From Pseudomonadota bacterium (lineage in GTDB: Bacteria; Pseudomonadota; Gammaproteobacteria; UBA5335), in contig PKDC01000017.1 in the NCBI GenBank assembly GCA_002862435.1, positions 45,251-109,250 of the forward strand: 64,000 nt of DNA. The letters are read 5' to 3'. Made by a program: the position numbers and the translations under genes. Shown in pieces: positions 25,391 to 34,230 of the stretch; the stretch's first letter is position 1, and each line of letters begins with the position of its first letter. The notes under the pieces were generated by a model. It was given only the letters and a program-made list of their open reading frames with translations. It was not told where the DNA came from and did not search any database.

Positions 25391-26590
25391 ATGACCGAAT
25401 CACGGATTTTCATGCGCCTGGGATTGGTGGTTTTGTTGGGGATCTTGGCGGGATGCAGTAGCGTTCCAGGAATCGTGGTTGACAATCCAAACGCGCCTCA
25501 GCGCAGTTGGGCGCCGGATTTTCTTGATCCGCTCTTGACGGGCCCATCAGCGCAGGCGGAGCAGGCGGCGCTTGAGGAAGTCGACGGCCAGGCCTCACCC
25601 CGCATCATTCCGGTAACCCCCGAGTTACTGCGCGAGCAGGCACTGGGTCGACAAGCGCTGGATCAGGCGGTTAGCGGACTGATGGGCGGTAATCAGCCGG
25701 CGGCCTACCGCATCGGTCCCCAGGACGTCCTCAATGTCCTGGTCTGGGACCATCCCGAACTCAGCAACCCCATGGGGAATTTCCAGGATATCCAGAGCAT
25801 GGGACGGCTGGTGCGTGAAGACGGCACCATCTTCTTCCCCTATGCCGGCGTGGTCCAGGTGGCGGGAAAGACCGTGGAGGAGATCCGCCTTGATCTCGAG
25901 CGCAAGCTGATGCCGTTTATCCAAAGCCCGCAGGTGGATGTGCGGGTGGTGGGGTTTCGCAGCAAGAAGGTCTACGTGACCGGCGAGGTGGACAAGCCCG
26001 GCATCGTGCCCGTGACCGATGTGCCCATGACGATCATGGATGCCATCAATATGGCCGGCGGCTTCGACAAGGAGCGGGCTGACCAGCGCACCGCCTATCT
26101 CACTCGCAACGGCGAGCGCCGGGCTCTGGACATTCTGGCACTCTATTCCGGTTCACAAGGCAATCTGCTGCTCCAGGATGGGGATGTCCTGTATGTGCCG
26201 AACAATACCCAGAACAAGGTCTTTATCCTGGGTGAGGTGGAAAAGCAGCAGGCGGTGCTGATGGACCAGGGTCGATTGACACTCGCCGATGCCCTGGCGG
26301 GCGCCGAAGGCATGAATCTGAGCACGGCGGATACCCGCGGCATCTATGTGATCCGTGCCGTTCCTTCCTTGACTGCCGATGGAAGTCCGGGACCTGTGCA
26401 GGCAAACATCTATCAGCTGGATCTGCATGACGCTGCGGCCTTGGTACTGGCGGATGGTTTCCAGTTACAGCCACGGGATTTGGTCTATGTTTCCAGCTCC
26501 GGTCTGGTGCGCTGGAATCGCGTGATCCAGCAGATTTTGCCGACCATTACCACATTGTTCCAGACCGATCGTTTGTTCTTTAACCGCTAA
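25391..26590 (+). CDS. wza: Outer-membrane polysaccharide export lipoprotein (Wza-like)
   Basis: 399 residues. A lipoprotein signal with lipobox LAGC places the lipidated cysteine at residue 22. The Poly_export domain follows (AYRIGPQDVLNVLVWDHPELS, about residues 100-120), then two SLBB-type modules (VYVTGEVDKPGIVPVTDVPM near 197 and VFILGEVEKQQAVLMDQGRL near 278). A C-terminal helix (VIQQILPTITTLFQTDRLFF) is of the type that inserts into the outer membrane. It forms the exit channel for polysaccharide and works with Wzc, encoded ten bases downstream. Confidence 0.93.
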   Translation: MTESRIFMRLGLVVLLGILAGCSSVPGIVVDNPNAPQRSWAPDFLDPLLTGPSAQAEQAALEEVDGQASPRIIPVTPELLREQALGRQALDQAVSGLMGGNQPAAYRIGPQDVLNVLVWDHPELSNPMGNFQDIQSMGRLVREDGTIFFPYAGVVQVAGKTVEEIRLDLERKLMPFIQSPQVDVRVVGFRSKKVYVTGEVDKPGIVPVTDVPMTIMDAINMAGGFDKERADQRTAYLTRNGERRALDILALYSGSQGNLLLQDGDVLYVPNNTQNKVFILGEVEKQQAVLMDQGRLTLADALAGAEGMNLSTADTRGIYVIRAVPSLTADGSPGPVQANIYQLDLHDAAALVLADGFQLQPRDLVYVSSSGLVRWNRVIQQILPTITTLFQTDRLFFNR

Positions 26591-26599
26591 GGACTCCTC

Positions 26600-28870
26600 A
26601 TGCAGCCGTCCCCTCCGCCGGTGTCATCCGATCAGGCCACTTTTGTTCCGCAGGGCGCGGCAGACGGACCGAATGACGAAATCGATCTGCGCGAACTCGT
26701 TGCCGTCCTTGCGGCGGGGAAATGGACCATCGCACTGATTGCGGGGGTTATTCTGGCGCTGGGGCTGGCCTATGCCATGACCAGCACACCGATCTACCAG
26801 GCAAACGCTTTGGTTCAGGTCGAATCGAACACCAATTCGGTGGTTGATGAGTTGCAGAGCCTGACCGCCCTGTCAGGCAAGGAATCTCCCGGCCAGACGG
26901 AAATTCAGATCCTGAAATCCCGCTACGTGGCGGGGCAGGTGGTCGACCAACTGGTGCTCGATATCACGGCCATGCCGCGCTATTTCCCTGTCATTGGCCG
27001 TTCCATTGCAGCGCGTCCGGATGGCGCGCCAGGTGAGTTGGCCTCCCCCTGGTTCGGGCTGGATCGTTATGCCTGGGGCGGCGAGGTCCTGACGGTCAAG
27101 CGCATGAAGGTGCCGAGTGCATGGGCCGGTGCGCCATTGCGGCTGGTGGCCTTGGGCGGGGGCCGCTTCAAGCTGCATGACCCCGAGGGAAATGCCGTGC
27201 TGAGCGGGCAGGCGGGCGAGCTTGCCGCGGTGGGCAAGGAGGGTGATGGTACGCCCCGGGTGGAAATCTTCGTACAGGAGCTGCAGGCACGGCCGGGTAC
27301 TGAATTCGTGGTGGTCCGTAGCAGTTATCTCAAAACGGTTCAGGGATTGAGTTCCGCAATCTCGATTACCGAGCAAGGCAAGGGAACCGGGATACTGCAG
27401 CTATCCCTGGAAGGAGAGCATCCCGCCGAGCTGGCCGGCATCCTGAATGCCATTGCGCGGACCTATTTGCGTCAGAATGTCGAGCGGCGCTCGGCCCAGG
27501 CGGAGGAAAGCCTGCGCTTTCTGGATGAGCAACTTCCCAAGCTCAAAGCGGAGTTGGAGGCAGCAGAGGAGGCCTTCAACGGCTTTCGCAAGAAGAATGA
27601 AAGCTTGGATCTGTCGGTCGAAACCCAGGGGCTGCTCACACGCATCGTGGAAGTGGAAACCGAGCTTTCCAATCTTCAGCTCAAGCGTACCCAGATGAGT
27701 CAGAATTTCGCCAGCCAACATCCCTCCATCATCGCCATCAATAATCAATTGGGGGAGCTGAATGCGGTGAAGCGTAACTTGGAGTCCCGGGTAACCGACT
27801 TGCCCGATACCCAACAGGTCATTCTTCGCCTGCAGCGTGAAGTGGAAGTCAAGAATGCCCTTTACACCGGATTGTTGAACAAGGCACAGGAACTGCGCAT
27901 CGTCCGTGCCGGCACCCTGGGCAATGTGCGCATCATCGACGAGGCGGTGGTGCCGGAAGGACCGATCAAACCGCGCAAGCGCATGATTGCGGCGTTGAGC
28001 CTGCTGCTGGGCTTGTTTGCCGGCGTGGTGGTGGTCTTCCTGCAACGCAGTCTGCGCCGCGGGGTGACCGATAGCCGTCAACTGGAAACCGAACTGGGCC
28101 TGACCGTTTACGCCAGCGTACCGTTCAGTGGAGCGAATCGCCGCTTGCGCCATGAAGCCGAGCGACGCCAAGACAAGCGATTGCCTTTGCTGGCGCGGGA
28201 AATGCCTCAGGACATGGCGGTGGAAAGCCTGCGCAGTCTTTCCACCGCTATGCATTTCGCCCTGCTGGAAAAGGGCAGCAACGTTGTGGCGATCACCAGC
28301 TCTACACCCGAGAGCGGCAAAACTTTCTTGTGCGCCAACCTGGCCTATCTGTTGGGCGAGTCGGGTCAGCGCACGCTATTGATCGATGGCGACCTGCGCC
28401 GGGGAAATCTGCATCAGCTCACCGACAATGAGCGTCAGCCCGGGCTGTCGGAGGTACTGACGCGGCGGGCAACCTTGGATGGCGCGGTGCGACCGCTGAT
28501 TCCCGGCAAGGTGGATCTGCTGACCACCGGCCAGATTCCGCCCAACTCCGCGGAACTCCTGATGAGCAAGGGTTTCAGCGAGCTGATCCAGAGCGCGCGC
28601 CAGTGGTATGACGTGGTGCTGATCGATACGCCACCGGTGTTGGCGCTGGCCGATGCAGGGGTCATTGCCACCCATGCTGGCGCTGTATTCGTGGTGGTGC
28701 GCGCGGTGCGCCATACCCTGGATGAAGTGGAGGCGACGCTCAAGCAATTGCGCAATTATCGGGTTCAGGTCACCGGCGCGGTCTTCAACGCCTATGATCC
28801 CAGGGGCCAGACCAGTCTCTATGCCTCGCCCTACTACCATTACTACGATTACGGACACAAACCGGCTTAA
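26600..28870 (+). CDS. wzc: Polysaccharide co-polymerase / tyrosine autokinase (Wzc-like)
   Basis: 756 residues. The N-terminal Wzz domain has membrane helices near residues 45-65 and 455-475 and a long coiled-coil between them (about 290-430). The cytoplasmic BY-kinase domain shows Walker A TPESGKTFL (about 567), Walker A' LLIDGDLRRG (about 592) and Walker B VVLIDTPPV. The tail ends in a tyrosine cluster (Y-x5-Y-x4-YY...YY-x-Y), the autophosphorylation site. It controls chain length and export together with Wza and the phosphatase. Its stop shares the bases TTAA with rlmJ. No Wzx or Wzy is in the window, so the rest of the pathway is elsewhere. Confidence 0.93.
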   Translation: MQPSPPPVSSDQATFVPQGAADGPNDEIDLRELVAVLAAGKWTIALIAGVILALGLAYAMTSTPIYQANALVQVESNTNSVVDELQSLTALSGKESPGQTEIQILKSRYVAGQVVDQLVLDITAMPRYFPVIGRSIAARPDGAPGELASPWFGLDRYAWGGEVLTVKRMKVPSAWAGAPLRLVALGGGRFKLHDPEGNAVLSGQAGELAAVGKEGDGTPRVEIFVQELQARPGTEFVVVRSSYLKTVQGLSSAISITEQGKGTGILQLSLEGEHPAELAGILNAIARTYLRQNVERRSAQAEESLRFLDEQLPKLKAELEAAEEAFNGFRKKNESLDLSVETQGLLTRIVEVETELSNLQLKRTQMSQNFASQHPSIIAINNQLGELNAVKRNLESRVTDLPDTQQVILRLQREVEVKNALYTGLLNKAQELRIVRAGTLGNVRIIDEAVVPEGPIKPRKRMIAALSLLLGLFAGVVVVFLQRSLRRGVTDSRQLETELGLTVYASVPFSGANRRLRHEAERRQDKRLPLLAREMPQDMAVESLRSLSTAMHFALLEKGSNVVAITSSTPESGKTFLCANLAYLLGESGQRTLLIDGDLRRGNLHQLTDNERQPGLSEVLTRRATLDGAVRPLIPGKVDLLTTGQIPPNSAELLMSKGFSELIQSARQWYDVVLIDTPPVLALADAGVIATHAGAVFVVVRAVRHTLDEVEATLKQLRNYRVQVTGAVFNAYDPRGQTSLYASPYYHYYDYGHKPA

Positions 28871-29724
28871 GATCGCGCGGAGCTGTTTTCCGGGCTTTGG
28901 CGGAGATCCCATCCGCCCTGGCCGCCTTCGCCGAGCAGGCGCGTAAGATCAGCGAGCAAACCGGTCAGTTGCTCTGCCAGGGTCCAGGGTGGATTGAGCA
29001 CGAACATCCCGCTACCCGTCAATCCCGTCCCGTCCGGACCGGGTCGCCGCAGATGCAAATGGGCGCGCAGCCAAGGAGCTGGCAAGCGTTCAAGTGCTGC
29101 TGGGAGCTTGCAAGCCGCTGCCAGCGCCAGTTCCGGATACCACAGTGCATAGACCCCGGTCGGGAAGCGCTGCAAGGCCATGCTCAGCGTGTCGAGCACA
29201 GCCCGGTATTCCGTCGCGTTCTCATAGGGTGGATCGATCAGGACCAGCGCCCGGCGTGATGGGGGTGGCAGTAGCGCCTTGAGCCCGGCCAGACCGTCGG
29301 CAGCGGAAATCCGCACCCGGGGGTCCGCCCGCAACGCCGGCGCGCCGCTCAGGGCGCGGTGATCCGTGGGGTGCCATTCGAACAAGCGGATGTCATCCTG
29401 CGTGCGACAGAGCATTTGTGCCCATGCAGGCGAACCCGGATAGGTCCGCAAGTTTCCGCCAGGATTCAAACCCAGGATCCGTGCGCGAAACCGCTCCAAG
29501 TCTGGCGACAGCTTGGGAGCAGCCCACAATCGCCCGATACCCGTCATCCATTCCGCCTGCGGGCCCGGCGGCGCCAAGCTGTAGCGCCCGGCGCCCGCAT
29601 GGGTGTCGATGCAGCGGAATGCCTTGTCTTTTTTCCCCATGTGCTCCAGCAGCAGCATCAACACCAGATGCTTCAGGACATCGGCATGATTGCCCGCATG
29701 GAAGTGATGGCGATAGCTGCGCAT
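28867..29724 (-). CDS. rlmJ: 23S rRNA (adenine-2030-N6)-methyltransferase
   Basis: 285 residues, near the length of E. coli RlmJ (280). It starts MRSYRHHFHAGNHADVLKH, the family's diagnostic N-terminus. The SAM-binding region follows with CIDTHAGAGRYSL (about residue 37), and the catalytic LVLIDPPYE motif is near 163. It methylates A2030 of 23S rRNA before ribosome assembly. It lies 14 bases after the AI-2E-family transporter on the same strand and converges with wzc. Confidence 0.94.
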   Translation of the reverse strand: MRSYRHHFHAGNHADVLKHLVLMLLLEHMGKKDKAFRCIDTHAGAGRYSLAPPGPQAEWMTGIGRLWAAPKLSPDLERFRARILGLNPGGNLRTYPGSPAWAQMLCRTQDDIRLFEWHPTDHRALSGAPALRADPRVRISAADGLAGLKALLPPPSRRALVLIDPPYENATEYRAVLDTLSMALQRFPTGVYALWYPELALAAACKLPAALERLPAPWLRAHLHLRRPGPDGTGLTGSGMFVLNPPWTLAEQLTGLLADLTRLLGEGGQGGWDLRQSPENSSARS

Positions 29725-29738
29725 GGGGTGTTGCCGGG

Positions 29739-30851
29739 CTACTCGGGCAGTTCGGCGTCGCTGGCCTCTTCGCCATAGAGTTCACTGCGCTTGTAGAATT
29801 CCTGCAGGTGCCGAAAGAACACCGACAGCACGGCGCCCACTGGCAGTGCCACCAGCACCCCCACGAACCCGAACAACTGGCCACCCGCCAGCACCAAAAA
29901 AATCACCATGACGGGATGCAGGCCGATGCGATCGCCCACCAGCAGCGGGGTGATGACCGAGCCTTCCAGCGCCTGGCCGATGCCGACCACCACCAGGATA
30001 TAGGCATAGACCGCGGGCTCCGCGCCGGTGACGGTGGCCGTCAGCGTGGCGGAAACGAGTGCCATGGCCACGCCCAAGTAAGGCACGAAGCTCACCAGCC
30101 CGGCAAAGATGCCGATCAGCATGGCGAATTCCACGCCGGCGATCCAAAATCCCAAGCCGTAGATCGTGCCCAGGGCCATCATGACCAGGAGCTGGCCACG
30201 CAGGAACGCGGCTAGCACTTCATCGGCCTCATGGGCTAGATCCACCACTGCGGGCAGCAAGGGGCGGGGGATGAGATTGCCCACGCTTTTCAACATCTCA
30301 TGCCAGTCCCGCATCATGTAGAAGGTCACGATGGGCACCAGGAATAGGTTGGCGAGGGTGGCCACCAGCTTCATTCCGGAACTGGTGACGTAACTCACGG
30401 CAGTGGTGGCGAAGCTGCCGGCCTGCGGGAAATTTTCCTGCAGCAGCTGCGTGAGGCGACCGGAGTCGAGCCGCGAGACATCTACGCCGATGCGCCGGGA
30501 AATCCATGGCAAGGCCTCCTGCTGCAGCCAGGCATTGGCTTGCGGTAGAAACGTTCCCAGTCGGCCGATCTGGGTCTGCAAGGGGGGGATCAACAACAGG
30601 ATAACGAGCGCCACGATCAGCGCCCCGACCCCGAACACCAAGCTTACCCCGAGCGTGCGCGGAACACGGTGGCGCTCCAGCCGGTCGACGAATGGATGGA
30701 GCAGATAGGCCAGGCTGAAGGAAATCAGGAAGGGCGTCAGGACGGGACCCAGCAGATAGATCGCCAGTATCAGCGCGCCAAAGAAAACCGCCCAGTACCA
30801 CCAGGGGATGCGGCGCAAATACAGTTCGGATTCTTCTTGGGCAGTCGTCAA
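29739..30851 (-). CDS. AI-2E family transporter (PerM-like membrane protein)
   Basis: 370 residues with about eight membrane helices. It has the N-terminal helix pair of the family (WYWAVFFGALILAIYLLGPVLTPFLISFSLAYLLHPFVDRLE), a central soluble loop (about 90-160) and the C-terminal block YLGVAMALVSATLTA ... GSVITPLLVGDRIGLHPVMVIF. Members export small molecules, and some act as Na+/H+ antiporters; substrate not known here. The tail is acidic and soluble. Divergent from recC. Confidence 0.88.
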   Translation of the reverse strand: MTTAQEESELYLRRIPWWYWAVFFGALILAIYLLGPVLTPFLISFSLAYLLHPFVDRLERHRVPRTLGVSLVFGVGALIVALVILLLIPPLQTQIGRLGTFLPQANAWLQQEALPWISRRIGVDVSRLDSGRLTQLLQENFPQAGSFATTAVSYVTSSGMKLVATLANLFLVPIVTFYMMRDWHEMLKSVGNLIPRPLLPAVVDLAHEADEVLAAFLRGQLLVMMALGTIYGLGFWIAGVEFAMLIGIFAGLVSFVPYLGVAMALVSATLTATVTGAEPAVYAYILVVVGIGQALEGSVITPLLVGDRIGLHPVMVIFLVLAGGQLFGFVGVLVALPVGAVLSVFFRHLQEFYKRSELYGEEASDAELPE

Positions 30852-31038
30852 TTGAGTGTCCTGGAGTCGATGGGTGCCTCATTATCCTCAAACTGAGCGG
30901 CTGAAACCATGCCGGGTTGTGCCTATCGTAGACCCATGACACGGTATTGCGCTTCAAATATTGGCTGCTGTTTCTCGTGCATTGAGCGCCGTCCCGCCGC
31001 CGGTCATACTCCTCGGATCATTCCGCAAAGACGGCCCC

Positions 31039-34000
31039 ATGCTGCATCTGCATTTCGGCAACCGACTCGAAACCCTGCTCGATGCCGCCGCTGACTGGTT
31101 GGCGGCCCAGCCGCGCGGGGTCTTCACGCCTGCAACCGTGGTGGTGCCGAGCGCGGCGATGGGCCATTGGGTCACCCTGGGTCTGGCCCAGCGCCACGGC
31201 ATAGCCGCGCTCATTGAGACGCCCTTGCCGGGCAGCCTGCTCGGCAGCCTGCATCAGCGGCTGATGCCCGACCAACGGCTGGATCCCGTGTTCGAGCGGG
31301 GTGCGCTGGGCTTCCGGATTTTTGGGCAACTGGCCAGCGGCGCGGGCGTGGCCACGCACGCCCCACTGGCCGACTACCTCCGCGCCACCCCGGATCCTTT
31401 GGCACACTTCCATTTCGCCCGTCGTCTGGCTGCCTGCTACGACCAGGCCCTGATCTACCGACCCGATCAATTGCTGGCCTGGGAAGCTGGCGAGGACACT
31501 CTCTGGCAGGCGGCCCTGTGGCGGGAACTGGCTGCGGAAGGGGGTTGTCATCGCGCCCAGGCCCTGATGGCACTGGACCAAGCCCTCGCCACCGCCCCGC
31601 AGCAGGCGCTGCCACCGCATCTGGTGCTGTTCGGCCTGCATACCCTGCCGCCTCCCTCGCTTGCGGTATTTGCACGGCTGGCCGAACGCATCCCGGTGCA
31701 GTGGTTCGTGCCCACTCCCTGCCGCGAATACTGGGGGGGGCTGGACGCCCCGGCGGCGCTGGCCCGCCGCGCCGCACGTGGCGAATCGGTGGCCTATCGC
31801 GCCGTGGGGCACCCGTTGCTCGCCAGCCTGGGGCGACAGGGTGCCGAATTCATCGATGCCTTGAGCGACTTGCCAGGGCAGGTCAGCGAACACTTCATCG
31901 ATCCTTGCGAGACGGGACGGACGGATCTGCTGGCACGGCTGCAGTCCGATCTGCTCAATCTGCGTGATCCCACGACCACGCCCTCGTGGCCGCTTGCGCC
32001 CGATGATGGGAGCGTGCAGATCCACTGCTGCGCCGGACCGCTGCGGGAGGTGGAGGTATTGCATGATCACCTGCGCGACCTGCTGGACCGGAATCCGGAC
32101 CTGAATCCTTCGGATGTGGTGGTGATGACGCCGGACATCGATCGCTATACCCCCTATGTGGAGGCGGTGTTCGGCAGTCGCGGCGGTGAGCTGGCGATCC
32201 CCTTCCGTATTGCTGACCGCAGCGCGCTGCAGAGCGAGCCCGCCGTGGCCGGATTTTTCGCCTGGCTGGCGCTGCCCGAGGCGCGGTTCACAGTCAATGC
32301 GGTGCTGGACCTGCTGGAATGTCCGCCCATCGCGCGGCGCCTGGATGTGGGCGCCGCCGATCGGGATCTGTTGCGCGCCTGGGCTGAAAAGGCTGCTATC
32401 CATTGGGGCTTGGATGGAACCGACAAGGCCCGTTTCGATCTGCCGCCACTGTCGACCCATACTTGGCGGCGCGGACTGGACCGCTTGCTGCTGGGCACGG
32501 TATTGCCTGAGGACAGTCAGGCGCTGTATGGCGATATGGCGCCGGTCGAGGCGGTGGAGGGGGCGCTCTTGCCGCTGTTGGGCCGCCTGGCCGCCTGGGT
32601 GGATGACCTGCAGGCCGATCATGCGCGCCTGGCTGCGCCCCGCACCCCGGCGGTTTGGGCGGAAGATCTGCTCGCGGTGCTGGACGGCCTGTTCAGCGCA
32701 GTACCGGAGGAGGAGGGGGTGCTGCTGCGATTGCGGGCAGCCATTCAGGCGGTGGCGGCCGACGCCACGGTCGCGGCTTGTGACCTATCGATCCCGCAGG
32801 CGGTCTTCCTCGCTGCCCTGAAGGAGCGTCTCTCCACGCCGGGTGCGGGGGGCGGATTCCTGGCCGGCGGCGTGCAATTCTGCGCCATGGTGCCCTTGCG
32901 CAGCCTGCCCTTCGCTGTGGTCTGTCTGCTGGGGATGGATCATGACGCCCTGCCGCGCGACGGTCGACCGGAGGAGTTCGATCCTTTCGCCACCCCGCGC
33001 CGGCCAGGAGATCGCAACCTGCGCGAGGATGATGCCTATTTGTTTCTGGAGGCGATCCTGAGCGCTCGGCAGGTGCTCTATCTCAGCTACAACGGGCGCG
33101 ACGCGCATGATTACAGCGAACGCCCCCCCAGCGTGCTGCTGGATCAGCTGTTGGACAACCTGACGGCCAGCAATCATGTCCATGAACCCGGCGACTGGCG
33201 CCGATTACGGGTCTGGGAACACCCCCTGCACGCCTTCAGCGCGAAAAACTTCCAGCCGGACGGCCCCTTATTCAGTTACCGCAGCGATCTGGCCCACGCC
33301 TTGAGTGCGCCCATGACCCAAACGGCGCTGCTCAATGCCGCAACCCCACTGACCGGCGAAGCGGAGACGGTGGTCGATCTGGCCGAATTGTTGCTCTTCT
33401 GGCGCCATCCGGTGCGTCATCTGCTGCGCCATCGCCTGGACATCGCGCTGGATCTGGCGCAGACGGCGCTGGCGGATGAGGAAGCGCTGGCGCTTGACGC
33501 ATTGGCAAGTTGGCAGATCCGCGAGCAGATGCTGGATTGGATGACACAAGGAATGTCCGGGGAGGCGATGCTGGTTCACCTGCGCGCCGCCGATCGCTTG
33601 CTTCCCGGCCCATGGTGGGAACTTGTAGGCCACGATATGGCGAGGGAGGTTGCCGTGCTTCAGAGCCGCCTCGCGCCCCATTTGGCGAATCGCCACGAGC
33701 GGCCGCTGGCGGTCGACTTGCAGCTGGACGGCATGCGCCTCATGGGGCAGCTGAACGGGGTTGCTGCGGCCGGCCTGCTCCACATCCGGGTGGGCGACTG
33801 GAAAGTTGGTCACACGGTGGAGGCCTGGCTCAACCATCTGATCCTCAATGCAGTGGCGCCGCTGGGGCTTACGCCACGGACGGTTGGAATCGGTCGCAAG
33901 GGCGGGGTGGATTGGCCGCCGTTGAGCGAGGCAGCCACGCATCTCATTCCCTGGCTGCGTCATTACCGGGAGGGGCTGACGCAGGCGCCGATCCCCCTGC

Positions 34001-34230
34001 TTCCAGAGGTATTGCTGGCATTGAAGCCTGAACAGGATGCGGCCACGCAACAGACCGCCATGCAAAAGGCCTATCGGGATTGCCTGGTGCCGGCGACCCA
34101 ATCGCACCGCGCGGCCGATGTCTACCTGGGCTGGCTTTACGGCGACACCCAGCCGATCGATGCGCACTGGCGCGGGGTGGCCGCGGATCTGGTGACGCCT
34201 ATCCCGCTTCCGAAGCAGGGCCAATCGTGA
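31039..34230 (+). CDS. recC: Exodeoxyribonuclease V gamma subunit RecC
   Basis: 1063 residues. RecC is the inactive-helicase scaffold of RecBCD that splits the DNA strands and reads the Chi site. The start MLHLHFGNRLETLLD and the block GVQFCAMVPLRSLPFAVVCLLGMDHDALPRDGRPEEFDPF (near 620-660) are strongly RecC-like, as is LLFWRHPVRHLLRHRL further on. ATG 31039 is used; the frame is open upstream to a TTG at 30961 without support. It overlaps recB by four bases. No ptr protease gene intervenes, unlike the E. coli order. Confidence 0.95.
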   Translation: MLHLHFGNRLETLLDAAADWLAAQPRGVFTPATVVVPSAAMGHWVTLGLAQRHGIAALIETPLPGSLLGSLHQRLMPDQRLDPVFERGALGFRIFGQLASGAGVATHAPLADYLRATPDPLAHFHFARRLAACYDQALIYRPDQLLAWEAGEDTLWQAALWRELAAEGGCHRAQALMALDQALATAPQQALPPHLVLFGLHTLPPPSLAVFARLAERIPVQWFVPTPCREYWGGLDAPAALARRAARGESVAYRAVGHPLLASLGRQGAEFIDALSDLPGQVSEHFIDPCETGRTDLLARLQSDLLNLRDPTTTPSWPLAPDDGSVQIHCCAGPLREVEVLHDHLRDLLDRNPDLNPSDVVVMTPDIDRYTPYVEAVFGSRGGELAIPFRIADRSALQSEPAVAGFFAWLALPEARFTVNAVLDLLECPPIARRLDVGAADRDLLRAWAEKAAIHWGLDGTDKARFDLPPLSTHTWRRGLDRLLLGTVLPEDSQALYGDMAPVEAVEGALLPLLGRLAAWVDDLQADHARLAAPRTPAVWAEDLLAVLDGLFSAVPEEEGVLLRLRAAIQAVAADATVAACDLSIPQAVFLAALKERLSTPGAGGGFLAGGVQFCAMVPLRSLPFAVVCLLGMDHDALPRDGRPEEFDPFATPRRPGDRNLREDDAYLFLEAILSARQVLYLSYNGRDAHDYSERPPSVLLDQLLDNLTASNHVHEPGDWRRLRVWEHPLHAFSAKNFQPDGPLFSYRSDLAHALSAPMTQTALLNAATPLTGEAETVVDLAELLLFWRHPVRHLLRHRLDIALDLAQTALADEEALALDALASWQIREQMLDWMTQGMSGEAMLVHLRAADRLLPGPWWELVGHDMAREVAVLQSRLAPHLANRHERPLAVDLQLDGMRLMGQLNGVAAAGLLHIRVGDWKVGHTVEAWLNHLILNAVAPLGLTPRTVGIGRKGGVDWPPLSEAATHLIPWLRHYREGLTQAPIPLLPEVLLALKPEQDAATQQTAMQKAYRDCLVPATQSHRAADVYLGWLYGDTQPIDAHWRGVAADLVTPIPLPKQGQS

